A stretch of DNA of 64,000 nucleotides from Planctomycetota bacterium (GTDB lineage: Bacteria; Planctomycetota; UBA1135; GCA-002686595). Shown here piece by piece: positions 53,102-63,168 of the stretch. The DNA lies in contig JABABA010000018.1 of the NCBI GenBank assembly GCA_014238415.1, forward strand, positions 23,679 to 87,678, in the 5' to 3' direction. How positions within the stretch are numbered: the first letter of the stretch is position 1; every line of letters begins with the position of its first letter. The notes below the pieces were generated by a model. That model saw only the letters and a list, made by a program, of their open reading frames with translations. It ran no database searches and was not told the DNA's origin. The position numbers and the translations under genes are program-made.

Positions 53102-56100
53102 ATGCAAATATTGCGATTTCCTAGCGTCAGAGTGCGCACGACTGTTTCCAGCAGGGGAGACTCGGGTGTGCACTCCCCAAGTGCAGACCTTCTACACCCC
53201 TCCTCAGACTCACCCATCTCAATCGTGTCCCAAAAACCGAGACAAGCCCTGATGACGATCTGTGCCCTTGTGACACTGATCTACCTGTCATACAGGGGCC
53301 TCTACACGCTCAACCACGAGAGCCTGTATGCCAGCATCGCCTCCTGGATGCTCTACTCAGCCGAACTGTGGGGGGGCATGTCCCTCTTCCTGTTCTTCCT
53401 CCAGGTATGGGACACCCAGGACCCCCAGGAACAGCCGCCCCTCGAAGACGTCACCGTGGATGTCTTTGTACCCACCTACAACGAAGACGTAGCCATTCTG
53501 CGTGGCACCCTGCAAGCCTGCTTGGCCATGGACTACCCCCATCGCACCTTCCTGCTGGACGATGGCCGGCGAGAGGAGATGCGCCAGCTATGCGAAGAAC
53601 TGGGCGTACACTACATCGCTCGCGACAACAACCTGCACGCCAAGGCAGGCAACCTGAACAACGCCCTCGACCAGACCGATGGCGAGTTTCTTGCGATTCT
53701 CGACGCAGACCACGTGCCGGAACCCCATTTCCTGTCGCGCATGATCGGCTACTTCCGGGATCCAGAATTGGGAATCGTGCAGTCCCCTCACGCCTTCTCC
53801 AATTTCGACACATTCCAAGGTCGCGTAAACTATGAAAAGGGACGCTTCTGGGACGAAGGGGAACTCTTCTACAAGGTCATTCAGCCCGGTCGCACAGCCA
53901 CCAACTCGGTGATCTTCGCCGGCTCGGCGGCACTCTTCCGGCGTGAAGCTCTCAAGGATGTGGGCTACATCGCGACCGAGACGATCACCGAGGACATGCA
54001 TACCGGAATCCGAATGGCTTCCCGAGGCTGGAAGTCCATCTTCGTCCCTGAGCGTCTGATTGCGGGTCAAGGGGCCACGGATGTAACTACGTTCCACGGT
54101 CAGCGCCTGCGCTGGGCCGAGGGCAATCTGAGCATCATGGCCTACGACAACCCCTTGACCATGAAGGGGCTGACCCTCGTCCAACGCCTGACCTATTTCG
54201 GGTCCATCATCCACTGGGCTGGTGGGCTGCCCCGCCTGGCCCTGTACTTGACGCCGATTCTGATGCTGCTTACAGGCATCTCTCCGGTCAAGGAGTTCAC
54301 TCCGACCTTGGCTGTAGTCTTCGTCACCTATATCGGGGTCATGATGTTGGCCCTCAAGTCGATCTACCGCGGCTACATGAACTATGACCTGGTCGAGTTC
54401 TTCAACATGGCCAACTTCTGGACCCAGATCCGGGCCACCATGCGTGCCCTGGTCTATCGCAAGAAGTCCAAGTTTGTCGTGACCAACAAGCGCGGTGGTC
54501 GGCAGGGATCGATCCTGCCCCACGTACTTCCTCAGATCGTGCTGCTGGCACTCTGCCAGTTCTCCCTGCTCTATGGCTGGGCAAGGCACCTCTTGTTCGA
54601 CCCGCAGCTTGAGCTCCTGGGACTTGGCATTGCGACATTCTTGATCCTCCACCACGCCCGGTACGCCATCGCCTACCTGCGGACGGCCATGACCCCCTCT
54701 TCAAAGCGCGAGACCTACCGTCACCGCTTGAACATGCCGGTCAAGTACAGCTTTACCGATCGAGAGGGACAAACCATCGACGGCATGGGTGTCTCCACTG
54801 ACATGAACGAGGAAGGCTTGGGCTTCGTAGCCTACAACAGCCTCCCTATCAACGAGTACGGCACGGTCAAGATGATCGTCAGCGGTGACTCCCTGGAGAC
54901 CAAAGGAATCATCCGATTCGCCGCCCACCGACAAGGCGAGGGCTTGGACGGAACATCACTCTACCGCTACGGAGTCGAATTCATTGATACTCCTCCGGAG
55001 GCCATCGATGCGGCTAGCCGCCTTGTACAACGCTTCGTGGTAGCACCCTGGTACACGGTCTTCGACCGCCATCGCACACACCCAAGGGTCAACAGCTTGT
55101 TCTCCAAGCGTGAAATCGGACGCGCTCCATTCAAGCTGCCGGTTCGCCTGGAAACCGAGGGCGAAGACATCTACTGCAGCACCCGCGACATCTCGACCCG
55201 TGCAATGCGCTGTCTGCTGGCCTCTGAAGTGACCGAGGGCGACACCTTGCGCGCAGAGATTTTCACTCCTCTGGGTTCGGTTTTTTCTCTGATCTCGGTG
55301 ACCGAAGCACGCGAAGTGACAGGTCCCCCCCATCGCATCAGAGAGTATGTATTGACCTTTGAGAACTTCGAACGCCAAGGGCGCAGTACCCTGCAGTCTC
55401 TGTTGGAGCTGAGCGAAGAACCCCAGATACACCGAGACCTGGCGGTCGAGCACGGCGAACAACGCAAGCCCATGATACGCCCTGTGGCTGCGGCGACCAT
55501 CGCCGTCCTGGCACTGGCACCGGTGGCTGTGGGCGTCTTCCAACGTGTTCACAACGACGATCTGCTTCTTGTGCGGTCCATGGACAACGGCGAAATGGAC
55601 CTCTCCCTCTTGGAGGGCAAGAACCTTGATCGAATCCTGGTCGAGACCCTGTCCAATGAGCGTCCGGACCCACAACGACTGATCTTGCTCAAGGAGGCTC
55701 TGGAACTGCGCGGCCGCAACGATGAATTGGTGCGCGTCTGCCGGATCCTGTCCACCTACGAGCCCGATGACCCTGATATGGGCAAGGCCCTGGTGGCTTC
55801 ACTCACAGGAGCAAGCCGCTATGAAGAGGCTGCAGACCTTGCCCTGCGCTGGATTGCAGTGCTGGATGCCAAAGGGCAAACTGAGCACTACAGAGATTTC
55901 GAGAGTCTTGCTGCTCGGAACATCCTGCGCTCCGGCGACGAGTACGGAGCCATGGACGCCTTCAGGCGCATCGTAGCTGCACGACCCGAGGACCAAAATG
56001 TCCGTCGCGAATACGCTGGCATCCTGTTGCAGGCTGGTCTGGCCGAAGAGGCCCTCAGACAGTTCTCGGTACTGCCTCAAAACGAAGAGACACTGCGCCA

Positions 56101-56716
56101 GCTGGTGGCCATCTACAGCGCGCTGGGTGAATTCTCGCGCTCAGAGGCAACTCTGCGCAGCCTTCTGCGGGACAACCCTGCGGACATTGGCCTGCAAATT
56201 GACCTGGCTAACGTGATGACCTGGCAAGGCAATTTCGATGGCGCCGTACGAATCTTCCGGGAACTGCACACGACCGACCCGAGCAACTCCAAAGTGGCTC
56301 TCGCCATGGGCGAAGCCCTGACCTGGTCTGGCAATGGTGATGAAGCTCTGGTGCTCTTCGCCCGACTGCTCGACCGCGGCCTGGACGGAGAACGGCTGAC
56401 TGCTGGTTTCTTGGATGCCTACCTGGGATCGACCTCGCCCTCGGGCAGCGACTCTCATCGCCTGCACTGGATGCTGCAGCGGCACCATGGAGGAACTCCT
56501 CTCAACAGTGACCTTGCCGGTCGTCTGGCCATGTGCCTGGTACGGGCGGAAGCCCCTCAAAAGGCCATCGAGCTGCTGGAGGACATCGTGCGCGCCAGCC
56601 CAGAAGACCGGGACACGCGCCTGCGTCTGGCGGATGCTCTGGTGGCGGCGGGTGAAAACGAACGGGCCCACCACCACTACCGAGCCCTGCTGGCGGGTGC
56701 CCAAGGACGGCGCTAA
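53102..56716 (+). CDS. GT2 polysaccharide synthase fused to two PilZ domains and TPRs (BcsA-like)
   Basis: About 1,204 residues from the ATG at 53102 (the track uses a TTG at 53090; a late ATG at 53252 is also possible). Two membrane segments are followed by a GT2 domain with FVPTYNEDVAILRGTL, LLDDGRREE, LDADH, TITED and GQRLRW (the Q-x-x-R-W motif), then about four membrane segments. A first PilZ domain has RETYRHRLNMP and DMNEEGLG; a second has REIGR and DISTRAM. One more membrane segment (~822-840) precedes ~360 residues of TPRs. PilZ domains in BcsA bind c-di-GMP to open the active site, so this synthase is probably c-di-GMP-controlled. The product is probably a beta-linked glucan; the exact sugar is not shown by sequence. 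Confidence 0.9.
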   Translation: MQILRFPSVRVRTTVSSRGDSGVHSPSADLLHPSSDSPISIVSQKPRQALMTICALVTLIYLSYRGLYTLNHESLYASIASWMLYSAELWGGMSLFLFFLQVWDTQDPQEQPPLEDVTVDVFVPTYNEDVAILRGTLQACLAMDYPHRTFLLDDGRREEMRQLCEELGVHYIARDNNLHAKAGNLNNALDQTDGEFLAILDADHVPEPHFLSRMIGYFRDPELGIVQSPHAFSNFDTFQGRVNYEKGRFWDEGELFYKVIQPGRTATNSVIFAGSAALFRREALKDVGYIATETITEDMHTGIRMASRGWKSIFVPERLIAGQGATDVTTFHGQRLRWAEGNLSIMAYDNPLTMKGLTLVQRLTYFGSIIHWAGGLPRLALYLTPILMLLTGISPVKEFTPTLAVVFVTYIGVMMLALKSIYRGYMNYDLVEFFNMANFWTQIRATMRALVYRKKSKFVVTNKRGGRQGSILPHVLPQIVLLALCQFSLLYGWARHLLFDPQLELLGLGIATFLILHHARYAIAYLRTAMTPSSKRETYRHRLNMPVKYSFTDREGQTIDGMGVSTDMNEEGLGFVAYNSLPINEYGTVKMIVSGDSLETKGIIRFAAHRQGEGLDGTSLYRYGVEFIDTPPEAIDAASRLVQRFVVAPWYTVFDRHRTHPRVNSLFSKREIGRAPFKLPVRLETEGEDIYCSTRDISTRAMRCLLASEVTEGDTLRAEIFTPLGSVFSLISVTEAREVTGPPHRIREYVLTFENFERQGRSTLQSLLELSEEPQIHRDLAVEHGEQRKPMIRPVAAATIAVLALAPVAVGVFQRVHNDDLLLVRSMDNGEMDLSLLEGKNLDRILVETLSNERPDPQRLILLKEALELRGRNDELVRVCRILSTYEPDDPDMGKALVASLTGASRYEEAADLALRWIAVLDAKGQTEHYRDFESLAARNILRSGDEYGAMDAFRRIVAARPEDQNVRREYAGILLQAGLAEEALRQFSVLPQNEETLRQLVAIYSALGEFSRSEATLRSLLRDNPADIGLQIDLANVMTWQGNFDGAVRIFRELHTTDPSNSKVALAMGEALTWSGNGDEALVLFARLLDRGLDGERLTAGFLDAYLGSTSPSGSDSHRLHWMLQRHHGGTPLNSDLAGRLAMCLVRAEAPQKAIELLEDIVRASPEDRDTRLRLADALVAAGENERAHHHYRALLAGAQGRR

Positions 56717-56758
56717 TAGGATCAACCACCCCAAAAAGGCCATTCTCTGGCCATGAAC

Positions 56759-56791
56759 GGCACCCCCGGGCCCTATGGCTTCGGGGGTGCC
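56759..56791 (+). terminator. Hairpin after the synthase gene
   Basis: GGCACCCCCG pairs with CGGGGGTGCC, ten pairs around a 13-base loop, 43 bases past the synthase stop. There is no T-tract, so it could attenuate rather than fully terminate before the GH5 gene. Confidence 0.5.
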
Positions 56792-56861
56792 GACGATTAG
56801 GGGTTTCCCCTGGGAGGGAATCCTCAAGCCAAGGAGTCCGTTCAGTCGATCATCCCAGTCT

Positions 56862-57974
56862 ATGGACCCGGTCCAACACAGGCACGTAAAGGGGCTGCAC
56901 GCCCGCCCAACCCCCAACCACTCGCTGGCTCGCCCGCGAGCTCTAAGCCCCGTACCCGACAGCGACCCCCTGCCCCGCTGGATCAGCGTGGCTGGCCTGG
57001 AATTCGGCGTCCAATCCCCTGGCTTCTGCAACGACTTTCCCGGCAAGTTAGGACGCAACTTCTTCCTGAATTCCCGCAACACCTTCGAACGCTTGAGCGA
57101 AGCGGGCTTCACCACCTTCCGCATCCCCTTCCGCTGGGAACGCTTACAACCCACCCTCGGCGGTCCCCTGGATCCCGACGGAGTGCAACACCTGCGCCTG
57201 CAGATGAACCTCGCCCAACGGGTGGGTGGCAGCGTGCTCTTTGACCTGCATAACTATGGCCGCTACACGCGCCACGTAGATGGAGAGCCCATCGCCTGCG
57301 GCCTGGACGAGGAGTTCGATGGTCAGGTCCTGGTTGGTCCCGATCACCTGGCAGACTTTTGGTCGCGCATGGCCCACGCCTTCAGTGGCCAGCCGGGAGT
57401 CATCGGCTATGGCCTGATGAACGAGCCCCATGATCTTCCCGACAAAGCCTGGGTGCGGGCTTCACGCGCAGCGGCCGCCGCCATTCGCAGCGAAGGCGAC
57501 AAGACGCGCCTATACGTGGCCGGAGAACGCTGGTCCAGTTCCCCACACTGGGATCTGGTCAACCCTTCGAGTCCCTGGATTGAAGACCCGGAAAATCTGG
57601 TCACCTACGAAGCCCACTGCTATCTCGATCAGAACGGATCAGGCGAATACCACAAAGCCTTCGAAGAGGAGTTGGAGTACGACCCCAGCCTCTGCACTCG
57701 CGCGGTGGAGCGCCTTGAGCCCTTCCTGAAATGGCTCGAGGACAACAACGCGGATGGCCTGTTGGGTGAATTCGCCGTGCCCGTGGACGACCACCGCTGG
57801 ACCGCCCTGCTTCCCCCCATGTTGCAGGCCCTCGATCGAGCAGGTGTGCAGACCGCCTGGTGGGCAGCCGGCGAGCACTGGGGTAAATACACCCTGTCCC
57901 TGCAGCCGGGAAAGGACCCGAACCGAGTTCCACCGGCAGAAGTCGAACTCTTTGGGGCCTTTGGCAGAGACTAG
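56862..57974 (+). CDS. GH5-like glycoside hydrolase (paralogue of 48397-49554)
   Basis: About 370 residues from the ATG at 56862. The GH5 barrel motifs match its paralogue nearly block for block: FRIPFRWERLQPTLGG, VLFDLHNYGRYTRH, acid/base GLMNEPHD, and nucleophile GEFAVPVDDH. It has no obvious signal peptide (the N-terminus is MDPVQHRHVKGLHARPTP), unlike the lipoprotein paralogue, so it may act in the cytoplasm, be exported another way, or start at an as yet unseen upstream codon. It follows the synthase on the same strand and very likely serves the same polysaccharide. Confidence 0.85.
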   Translation: MDPVQHRHVKGLHARPTPNHSLARPRALSPVPDSDPLPRWISVAGLEFGVQSPGFCNDFPGKLGRNFFLNSRNTFERLSEAGFTTFRIPFRWERLQPTLGGPLDPDGVQHLRLQMNLAQRVGGSVLFDLHNYGRYTRHVDGEPIACGLDEEFDGQVLVGPDHLADFWSRMAHAFSGQPGVIGYGLMNEPHDLPDKAWVRASRAAAAAIRSEGDKTRLYVAGERWSSSPHWDLVNPSSPWIEDPENLVTYEAHCYLDQNGSGEYHKAFEEELEYDPSLCTRAVERLEPFLKWLEDNNADGLLGEFAVPVDDHRWTALLPPMLQALDRAGVQTAWWAAGEHWGKYTLSLQPGKDPNRVPPAEVELFGAFGRD

Positions 57975-57977
57975 GGA

Positions 57978-59096
57978 CTAGCCCAACACGCTGCGCAAGC
58001 CCGAGAGGCACAGCTCTGCATGGGTCTTGGTTGCCCCCGCCCCCATCAAGCCGATGCGCCAGGTGTTGTCTTTCATCGGTCCCAGCCCACCGCCGATTTC
58101 CAGGTCGTGGTCCTTGAGCAGAGCCGCTCGTACACGCGCATCAGCTACCCCATCGGGCACAGCAACCGCGGTCAATGGAGCCAGTCGCTCCTCCGTGGGT
58201 ACGCGCAAAGCAAGACCCTGAGCTCCGAGCCCCTCGTAGAGATGCTGGCTAGACGCTGCATGCCGGGCCCAGCGTTGCTCCAATCCCTCTTCCAATACAA
58301 CCCGTAGGGCTTCGTGCAACCCATAGATCGCATTGATTGGCGCCGTATGGTGATAAGCTCGCTCCTCTCCCCAGTAGGACCCGATCAGGGTCAGGTCCAA
58401 ATACCAGGAAGCCACCTTGGCATTGCGCTTGGAAAGCACATGTTGGGCCCTCGAACTCAAAGTGATCGGTGCCAGACCAGGTGGACAGGACAGGCACTTT
58501 TGCGTACCGGAGTAAGCCGCATCTACGCCCCAGGAGTCGATCTCGACGCGCACCCCTGCCAGTGAAGTCACACAATCCATGATCAGCAGAGCCCCAAGCT
58601 CATCGGCGATCCCGCGCATCTCTTCCATGGGCTGCAGGACGCCTGTGCTGGTCTCGCCGTGCACCAGGCAGAGGGCCTTGAACGAGCCCCCGCCCCCGGC
58701 CTTGCGCAAAGCATCCGGATCAAGGGCCCTGCCCCACTCACCTTCGACCTTGACCACGTCTGCTCCCGCCCGGGAAGCGACCTCGGCCATCCGTTGACCA
58801 AAGACACCACAGATTCCGACCAATACCCGATCCCCCGGCTCGATCAGATTGACCAACACAGTCTCCATCCCCGCTGATCCGGTGCCACTCATGGGCATGG
58901 TCAAATCGTTTTCCGTGCGAAACACTGCGCGCAACATGACGCGCACCTCATCCATGATCTCAAGGAAAGCGGGATCAAGGTGCCCCAGAGTCGGGCGCCC
59001 CATTGCGTCCAGGACGCTAGGCTCCATGACTGATGGGCCGGGGCCCATCAGGACACGGGTGGGCGGGTGAACCGTGGGGTAGGTGGTGCTAGGCAT
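57978..59096 (-). CDS. Class V aminotransferase (alanine/serine-glyoxylate or serine-pyruvate type)
   Basis: A 372-residue PLP enzyme of the class V family. The start motif is [29 protein letters not shown], the cofactor region has [14 protein letters not shown], Asp of the pyridine contact is in [13 protein letters not shown], and the Schiff-base lysine is in [13 protein letters not shown]. The C-terminus keeps [17 protein letters not shown]. Typical roles are glyoxylate or hydroxypyruvate detoxification and photorespiratory-like serine metabolism. It converges with the GH5 gene, 3 bases apart, and is otherwise an independent gene. Confidence 0.93.
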   Translation of the reverse strand: MPSTTYPTVHPPTRVLMGPGPSVMEPSVLDAMGRPTLGHLDPAFLEIMDEVRVMLRAVFRTENDLTMPMSGTGSAGMETVLVNLIEPGDRVLVGICGVFGQRMAEVASRAGADVVKVEGEWGRALDPDALRKAGGGGSFKALCLVHGETSTGVLQPMEEMRGIADELGALLIMDCVTSLAGVRVEIDSWGVDAAYSGTQKCLSCPPGLAPITLSSRAQHVLSKRNAKVASWYLDLTLIGSYWGEERAYHHTAPINAIYGLHEALRVVLEEGLEQRWARHAASSQHLYEGLGAQGLALRVPTEERLAPLTAVAVPDGVADARVRAALLKDHDLEIGGGLGPMKDNTWRIGLMGAGATKTHAELCLSGLRSVLG

Positions 59097-59147
59097 GGCA
59101 ACAGCCTAGCCAGATAGCTCCTTGAAACAAGCCCCCTGACTCTTGAG

Positions 59148-60377
59148 TCAGTCCTTGTCAGCGGGCTTGGGCAGATGCTGCTCCATGGCCCACTCTGCCT
59201 GATTTGCCTTCCACCACTTCTGCCATCCCACGGGTGTGCGCTTGACGCCATCGGTCAGCTGTGCGAGAGAACTGCGTACTGCGGCCACTTCGGTCACAGT
59301 GATTGTGCTGGACGAGAGCACGCGCACATCAAGCACGACCCCCTCGGTAAGGGGCACGATCTGGGGATCGGCAATTGACGCACCGGCGGCCACTTCCACA
59401 TCAAAGTCAAACAGGACTGCCCTCTGAGTCAGAACAGAGATGTTCGAGCGCGAACCCGCTCCCCCGCTCAAAGCAGCAAGCCGCGTGATCAAAGGCTCCA
59501 CCGCCGCAGGGTAGCCCATGGCCCCCATGGCAGCCGCCGCGTTACGCCGCACTGCGGGATACTTGGAATTCATGGCAGAGATTGCCGGGCCCAGGACCCG
59601 AGCGTCTCCAAGAATCTTCATACCCAAAGCAGCTTCATGGCGCACCCTTTCTGATGGATCGAGCAGTGCAACCCGGGAGAACACGCGCCAGGCCTCACCA
59701 CCGGAATGCCGCCGCTCCAGGAACAAGCCGAACCTGCGCACAGCAGAACTTGAATCACGCTGCAGAGACTTGAGAAGCGCATCAAAGCCAGGGCGATCGC
59801 GCAAGGCAATCAACGCGCGCGCAGCGAGCTCTCGCTCCAACGCGTCCCCTCGCGCGCCGTGGCTGACCGCTGCCCTTTGCCACTCTGGGCTGCCGGTGGC
59901 CAAAGAATCCTTCAGCACCAACGAAAGGTTCATCTGCGAGACCAGCTTGAGCAGGCGCAGTTCATCCGGATATTCTTCAAGTGCGCGAGCCAGAGCTCGG
60001 CAGGCCTCGGACACAAGGCCCTGTCGAAAGAGCCATGCCAGATACTCAACCCGCCGTGGGTCTGCCGCCGATGCATTCTTGAGTGAACGCGCCAGAGCGC
60101 GAGCTTCAAGCAAGGCGTCAGACTCCAGACGCTGGCGCAAGACCGGAGAGGTGACTGGCGACCATCCCTGCTTTGTGTGAACTTCCCAGACCCCCGCCTG
60201 GCAGCGGGCACGACCACGCAGGGCAGTGCCATCCTCAAGGATCAGAATTCTCTCCCGGGAGGGATGTTCCTGCCCCGGGCTGACCTGTTGACTGGCTTCC
60301 TGCTGGGCAAGGGGCACGTCAACCGAGACAGGCAGCAGGAGGCCGAGCAACAGCAGGCTGGGAGAGGGGTTGCACAT
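59148..60377 (-). CDS. Exported HEAT-repeat protein
   Basis: About 409 residues from the ATG at 60377, which begins a signal peptide (SPSLLLLGLLLPVSVDVPLA); an ATG at 60407 is an alternative. A short beta segment (ILILEDGTALRGRARC) is followed by helical repeats with HEAT character at ~190-330 (RELAARALIALRDRPGFDALLKSLQ, VRHEAALGMKILGDARVLGPAIS, VRRNAAAAMGAMGYPAAVEPLI) and a C-terminal beta-rich region. Probably a periplasmic scaffold of unknown partner. It lies just downstream of the DPP-IV gene on the same strand. Confidence 0.78.
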   Translation of the reverse strand: MCNPSPSLLLLGLLLPVSVDVPLAQQEASQQVSPGQEHPSRERILILEDGTALRGRARCQAGVWEVHTKQGWSPVTSPVLRQRLESDALLEARALARSLKNASAADPRRVEYLAWLFRQGLVSEACRALARALEEYPDELRLLKLVSQMNLSLVLKDSLATGSPEWQRAAVSHGARGDALERELAARALIALRDRPGFDALLKSLQRDSSSAVRRFGLFLERRHSGGEAWRVFSRVALLDPSERVRHEAALGMKILGDARVLGPAISAMNSKYPAVRRNAAAAMGAMGYPAAVEPLITRLAALSGGAGSRSNISVLTQRAVLFDFDVEVAAGASIADPQIVPLTEGVVLDVRVLSSSTITVTEVAAVRSSLAQLTDGVKRTPVGWQKWWKANQAEWAMEQHLPKPADKD

Positions 60378-60524
60378 AGCCCCTGAATCCCGCAAAAACC
60401 GGACCATGCGAGCACCCCCTCTCCAGCCTCCCAAGGGCCCTCTCACCCAGCCCTTGAGTTCCTGTTGTCCTCTCAGAAGGGCTCCCATAAGAAGGACAGG
60501 GCGCTCTCGGATCGATCCCAATCC

Positions 60525-62831
60525 CTAGCCTCCCCCGGGCAGTCCTTTTTCAAGTTGAGCATCGAAGGCCTGCTCTGCCTGCTTTGCCGCGTCCCCGCCA
60601 ATCGGAGGCGCAAGGTGCAGTTGGATCAAATCCCAAGTGGTCTGCTTGGCATGTCGAGCCCTCGCCGACCCTCTGATGCCGTGGCGTGAATTCGCATAGA
60701 CCATCATGCTCCAGTTGGTGCGCCCCGCCTGCTGCAGAGCATCGGTCAGGTGAAACAAGTGCTGCACATGCACATTGTCATCCATCAAACCATGGGTCAG
60801 ATGCAGGAATCCTTTGAGGTTCTTGGCCACGGGCAAGCACGAGGTCTCTTGATACCCGTCCGGATTCAATTGGGGTGTGCTCATGTAGCGTTCAGTGTAA
60901 ATCGTGTCGTACATGCGCCAGTCGTAAACGCCACTACCTGCAACTCCTAACCGAAAACGATCACTGGTCAACAAGCAACGGGCAACCATGAAGCCCCCAT
61001 AGCTGTGCCCAGTGATCCCCACACGCCCCTTGTCAGCCCATGGATTCGCGCAGAGCCAATCCACCGCGTCCTCCATGTCGCGAACCTCAAGCACACCAAG
61101 TCGCTTGTAGGCCTGCCCCACGATGGCGCGCCCTGTGTGACTGGCACTGCGCACGTTGACTCGCATCACAATCACACCATGCTGAGCCAGAAACTGGTTC
61201 CAGGCGGAACTGTCCCAACGAGAGCGCACACTCGGAGCCCGGGGACCGGAATAGGTCGGAATCCAAACCGGATAGCGTTGATCGGGATCAAAAGGCACGG
61301 GCTTCAAGAGGGCACCATCGAGCTCAAGCCCATCCCGGGTGGGAATCGTAATGCGCTCCCAGCGGCTCATGGCATAGTCTTTGGCGGCAGGAACATGGCC
61401 GCGGCCCAAGACCCGCAGAATCGCCCCATCAGCCGAACGGCAAAGGCGCACCTCAGTTGGCTCTGACAGACTCCCCATGTGATCGAGGAACAAACTGCGG
61501 TCCCCGTTGAAGGACAAGCGATGGCTGCCTGGGTCCTGGGTGATGCGTCGAGTGCCGCCTCCGTTCAGATCAGCAAGGAGGTACTGATTCCCCGCCGCAT
61601 ACCCCATATTGGTCACCAGCAAGACCTCGCCCTTCTGCTCGTCGACATGCTCAATCGAGCGCACCTCCCATTCACCCTTGGACAACTGCACTGGTTCCCC
61701 TTCTGGATGCCAGCGGTAGAGGTGCCACCACCCGTCCCGCTCACTGAGAAACAAGAACCCTCCGTCAGAAAGCCAGCTGGGTTCCCGAGGCCGCGCGACC
61801 CAACTGCTGCTCTCCTCGTGCAGCCAAATCTCACCATCTACTCTAGGACGGAACGATCTCTGCTTCAAACTCTCAGGATCAAGAGCCACCAAGTGCAACT
61901 CATTTTGGATACGGTTCTGCACCGTTACCAGACACTTGGAACCATCCGGGGTCCAGTCAACACGAACAATCAAAGGCTCGTCGGACTGATACTTCTCCAG
62001 ATCCATCCAAGCGAAAACACCGGTACCTACATCACACAGACCCAAGGATACTTTCGGGTTGGGATCTCCCGCCTTGGGATAATTGGTTTCCTCAGTCGCG
62101 ACCCGATAATGTCCCTCAACCAGATGATCCACAACGGTGAAACTGTGCACCGGGGACTCGTCCAGGGACAAGAACGCAAGATGGAGTGAATCCGGACTCC
62201 ACCAGAACCCCCGAAAACGTCCGCGGCCATAGAGTTCTTCCTGATAAACCCAATCGAGCTTGCCGTTTAGACGTTCCGGCCCCCCGTTGGTTGTAATGCG
62301 TCTGGTTTCGCCGTTGGTCAGGTTCAGCACATGGAGGTCATTTCCCAGCACATAGGCCAAATGCCGCCCATCCGGAGCAAGTTGCCCCAACTCGGCACCT
62401 TCGACAATTCCCGTACCGCCAGCGCCATCAGTCCGCAGCCAAGCCAGGCCTTCGCTGCGCTGAAACAAGTGCCCCTTTTCTTCTACCTGGTGCCGACCAC
62501 TGGCCCAACTCTTGGCCGCAGCAGCATCCATGCCAGCCGCTTCCAGAGCAGCTGCGCCATCGAAAATCAAGGCGGGCAACTCCAGGCGCTCCACCGGCTG
62601 GACCTCTGACAAGTCCATAGGATCGATCCAGACTCTCTCCCCGTCCCGCCTCTTGGTGGCCAGATGTTTCGAGTCATGCGCCCAGGTCCAACTTGGCACC
62701 TCCTCCCGAAACGAAACCCGCTCTCGCCGAGCAAAGAGATCCTCAAATGCCAAGGTCTTTGTCCCCTGAGCTGGAACAGAAGAAACCAACAGCAAGGAAC
62801 CGACAAGCAACAGAGAAATCAGACGCACCAT
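60525..62831 (-). CDS. Dipeptidyl peptidase IV family serine peptidase (S9B)
   Basis: A 768-residue exported peptidase with a signal peptide (LISLLLVGSLLLVSSVPAQG). The beta-propeller (~25-480) carries the DPP-IV double-glutamate motif in DWVYQEELYGRG, which binds the substrate N-terminus. The alpha/beta-hydrolase domain has the nucleophile GHSYGGFM, the aspartate in HGLMDDNVHV and the histidine in YANSRHGI. It should release X-Pro or X-Ala dipeptides from peptides outside the cytoplasm, complementing the M1 peptidase and Xaa-Pro-like amidohydrolase in this window. Confidence 0.93.
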   Translation of the reverse strand: MVRLISLLLVGSLLLVSSVPAQGTKTLAFEDLFARRERVSFREEVPSWTWAHDSKHLATKRRDGERVWIDPMDLSEVQPVERLELPALIFDGAAALEAAGMDAAAAKSWASGRHQVEEKGHLFQRSEGLAWLRTDGAGGTGIVEGAELGQLAPDGRHLAYVLGNDLHVLNLTNGETRRITTNGGPERLNGKLDWVYQEELYGRGRFRGFWWSPDSLHLAFLSLDESPVHSFTVVDHLVEGHYRVATEETNYPKAGDPNPKVSLGLCDVGTGVFAWMDLEKYQSDEPLIVRVDWTPDGSKCLVTVQNRIQNELHLVALDPESLKQRSFRPRVDGEIWLHEESSSWVARPREPSWLSDGGFLFLSERDGWWHLYRWHPEGEPVQLSKGEWEVRSIEHVDEQKGEVLLVTNMGYAAGNQYLLADLNGGGTRRITQDPGSHRLSFNGDRSLFLDHMGSLSEPTEVRLCRSADGAILRVLGRGHVPAAKDYAMSRWERITIPTRDGLELDGALLKPVPFDPDQRYPVWIPTYSGPRAPSVRSRWDSSAWNQFLAQHGVIVMRVNVRSASHTGRAIVGQAYKRLGVLEVRDMEDAVDWLCANPWADKGRVGITGHSYGGFMVARCLLTSDRFRLGVAGSGVYDWRMYDTIYTERYMSTPQLNPDGYQETSCLPVAKNLKGFLHLTHGLMDDNVHVQHLFHLTDALQQAGRTNWSMMVYANSRHGIRGSARARHAKQTTWDLIQLHLAPPIGGDAAKQAEQAFDAQLEKGLPGGG

Positions 62832-62911
62832 GATTCAACCAGGATAAGAACACCCCAGTCTAATGATGCGCCCCCTCCTGTGGTGCAGCTGGCTGGAGAG
62901 ATCTGCGGTGG

Positions 62912-62930
62912 AACGGTGCCAGGCACCGTT
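62912..62930. repeat. REP-like palindrome
   Basis: AACGGTGCCAGGCACCGTT is a perfect inverted repeat of nine pairs around one base. GGTGCC...GGCACC palindromes of this kind are dispersed REP-type sequences in several bacterial groups, sometimes linked to Y1/RAYT transposases; no transposase is present here. It marks the border between the DPP-IV gene and the small-ORF cluster. Confidence 0.65.
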
Positions 62931-62940
62931 TGTCCGTTTG

Positions 62941-63168
62941 TTAAACGATTATCTGCTCATTGCCGAACCAGATATGATACGACTCATATGCTGCTGAAAC
63001 GTCGTAGCATGTGAGGATCCGGCCATCACCAAACCGCAGGATCAAAGTTCCGTAGGTGGATGCGCTGGCCGAATCGACTAAGCCGCCTACCAGCAGCATC
63101 AGACAGGAATCTGAAACGGGTGGGGTCACCCTGCTAGAGCCTCCATCATAGGTTTCGACCCTGATCAT
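62941..63168 (-). CDS. Small hypothetical protein (possible immunity protein)
   Basis: A 75-residue ORF with coding character: a hydrophobic start (SCLMLLVGGLVDSAS), a central strand pair (GTLILRFGDGRILTCYDVS) and the C-terminal signature YESYHIWFGNEQIIV, which resembles a widespread small family often seen near polymorphic-toxin loci, as far as I recall. Its ATG overlaps the upstream ORF's TGA (ATGA), so the cluster was once an operon. Function not established. Confidence 0.55.
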   Translation of the reverse strand: MIRVETYDGGSSRVTPPVSDSCLMLLVGGLVDSASASTYGTLILRFGDGRILTCYDVSAAYESYHIWFGNEQIIV

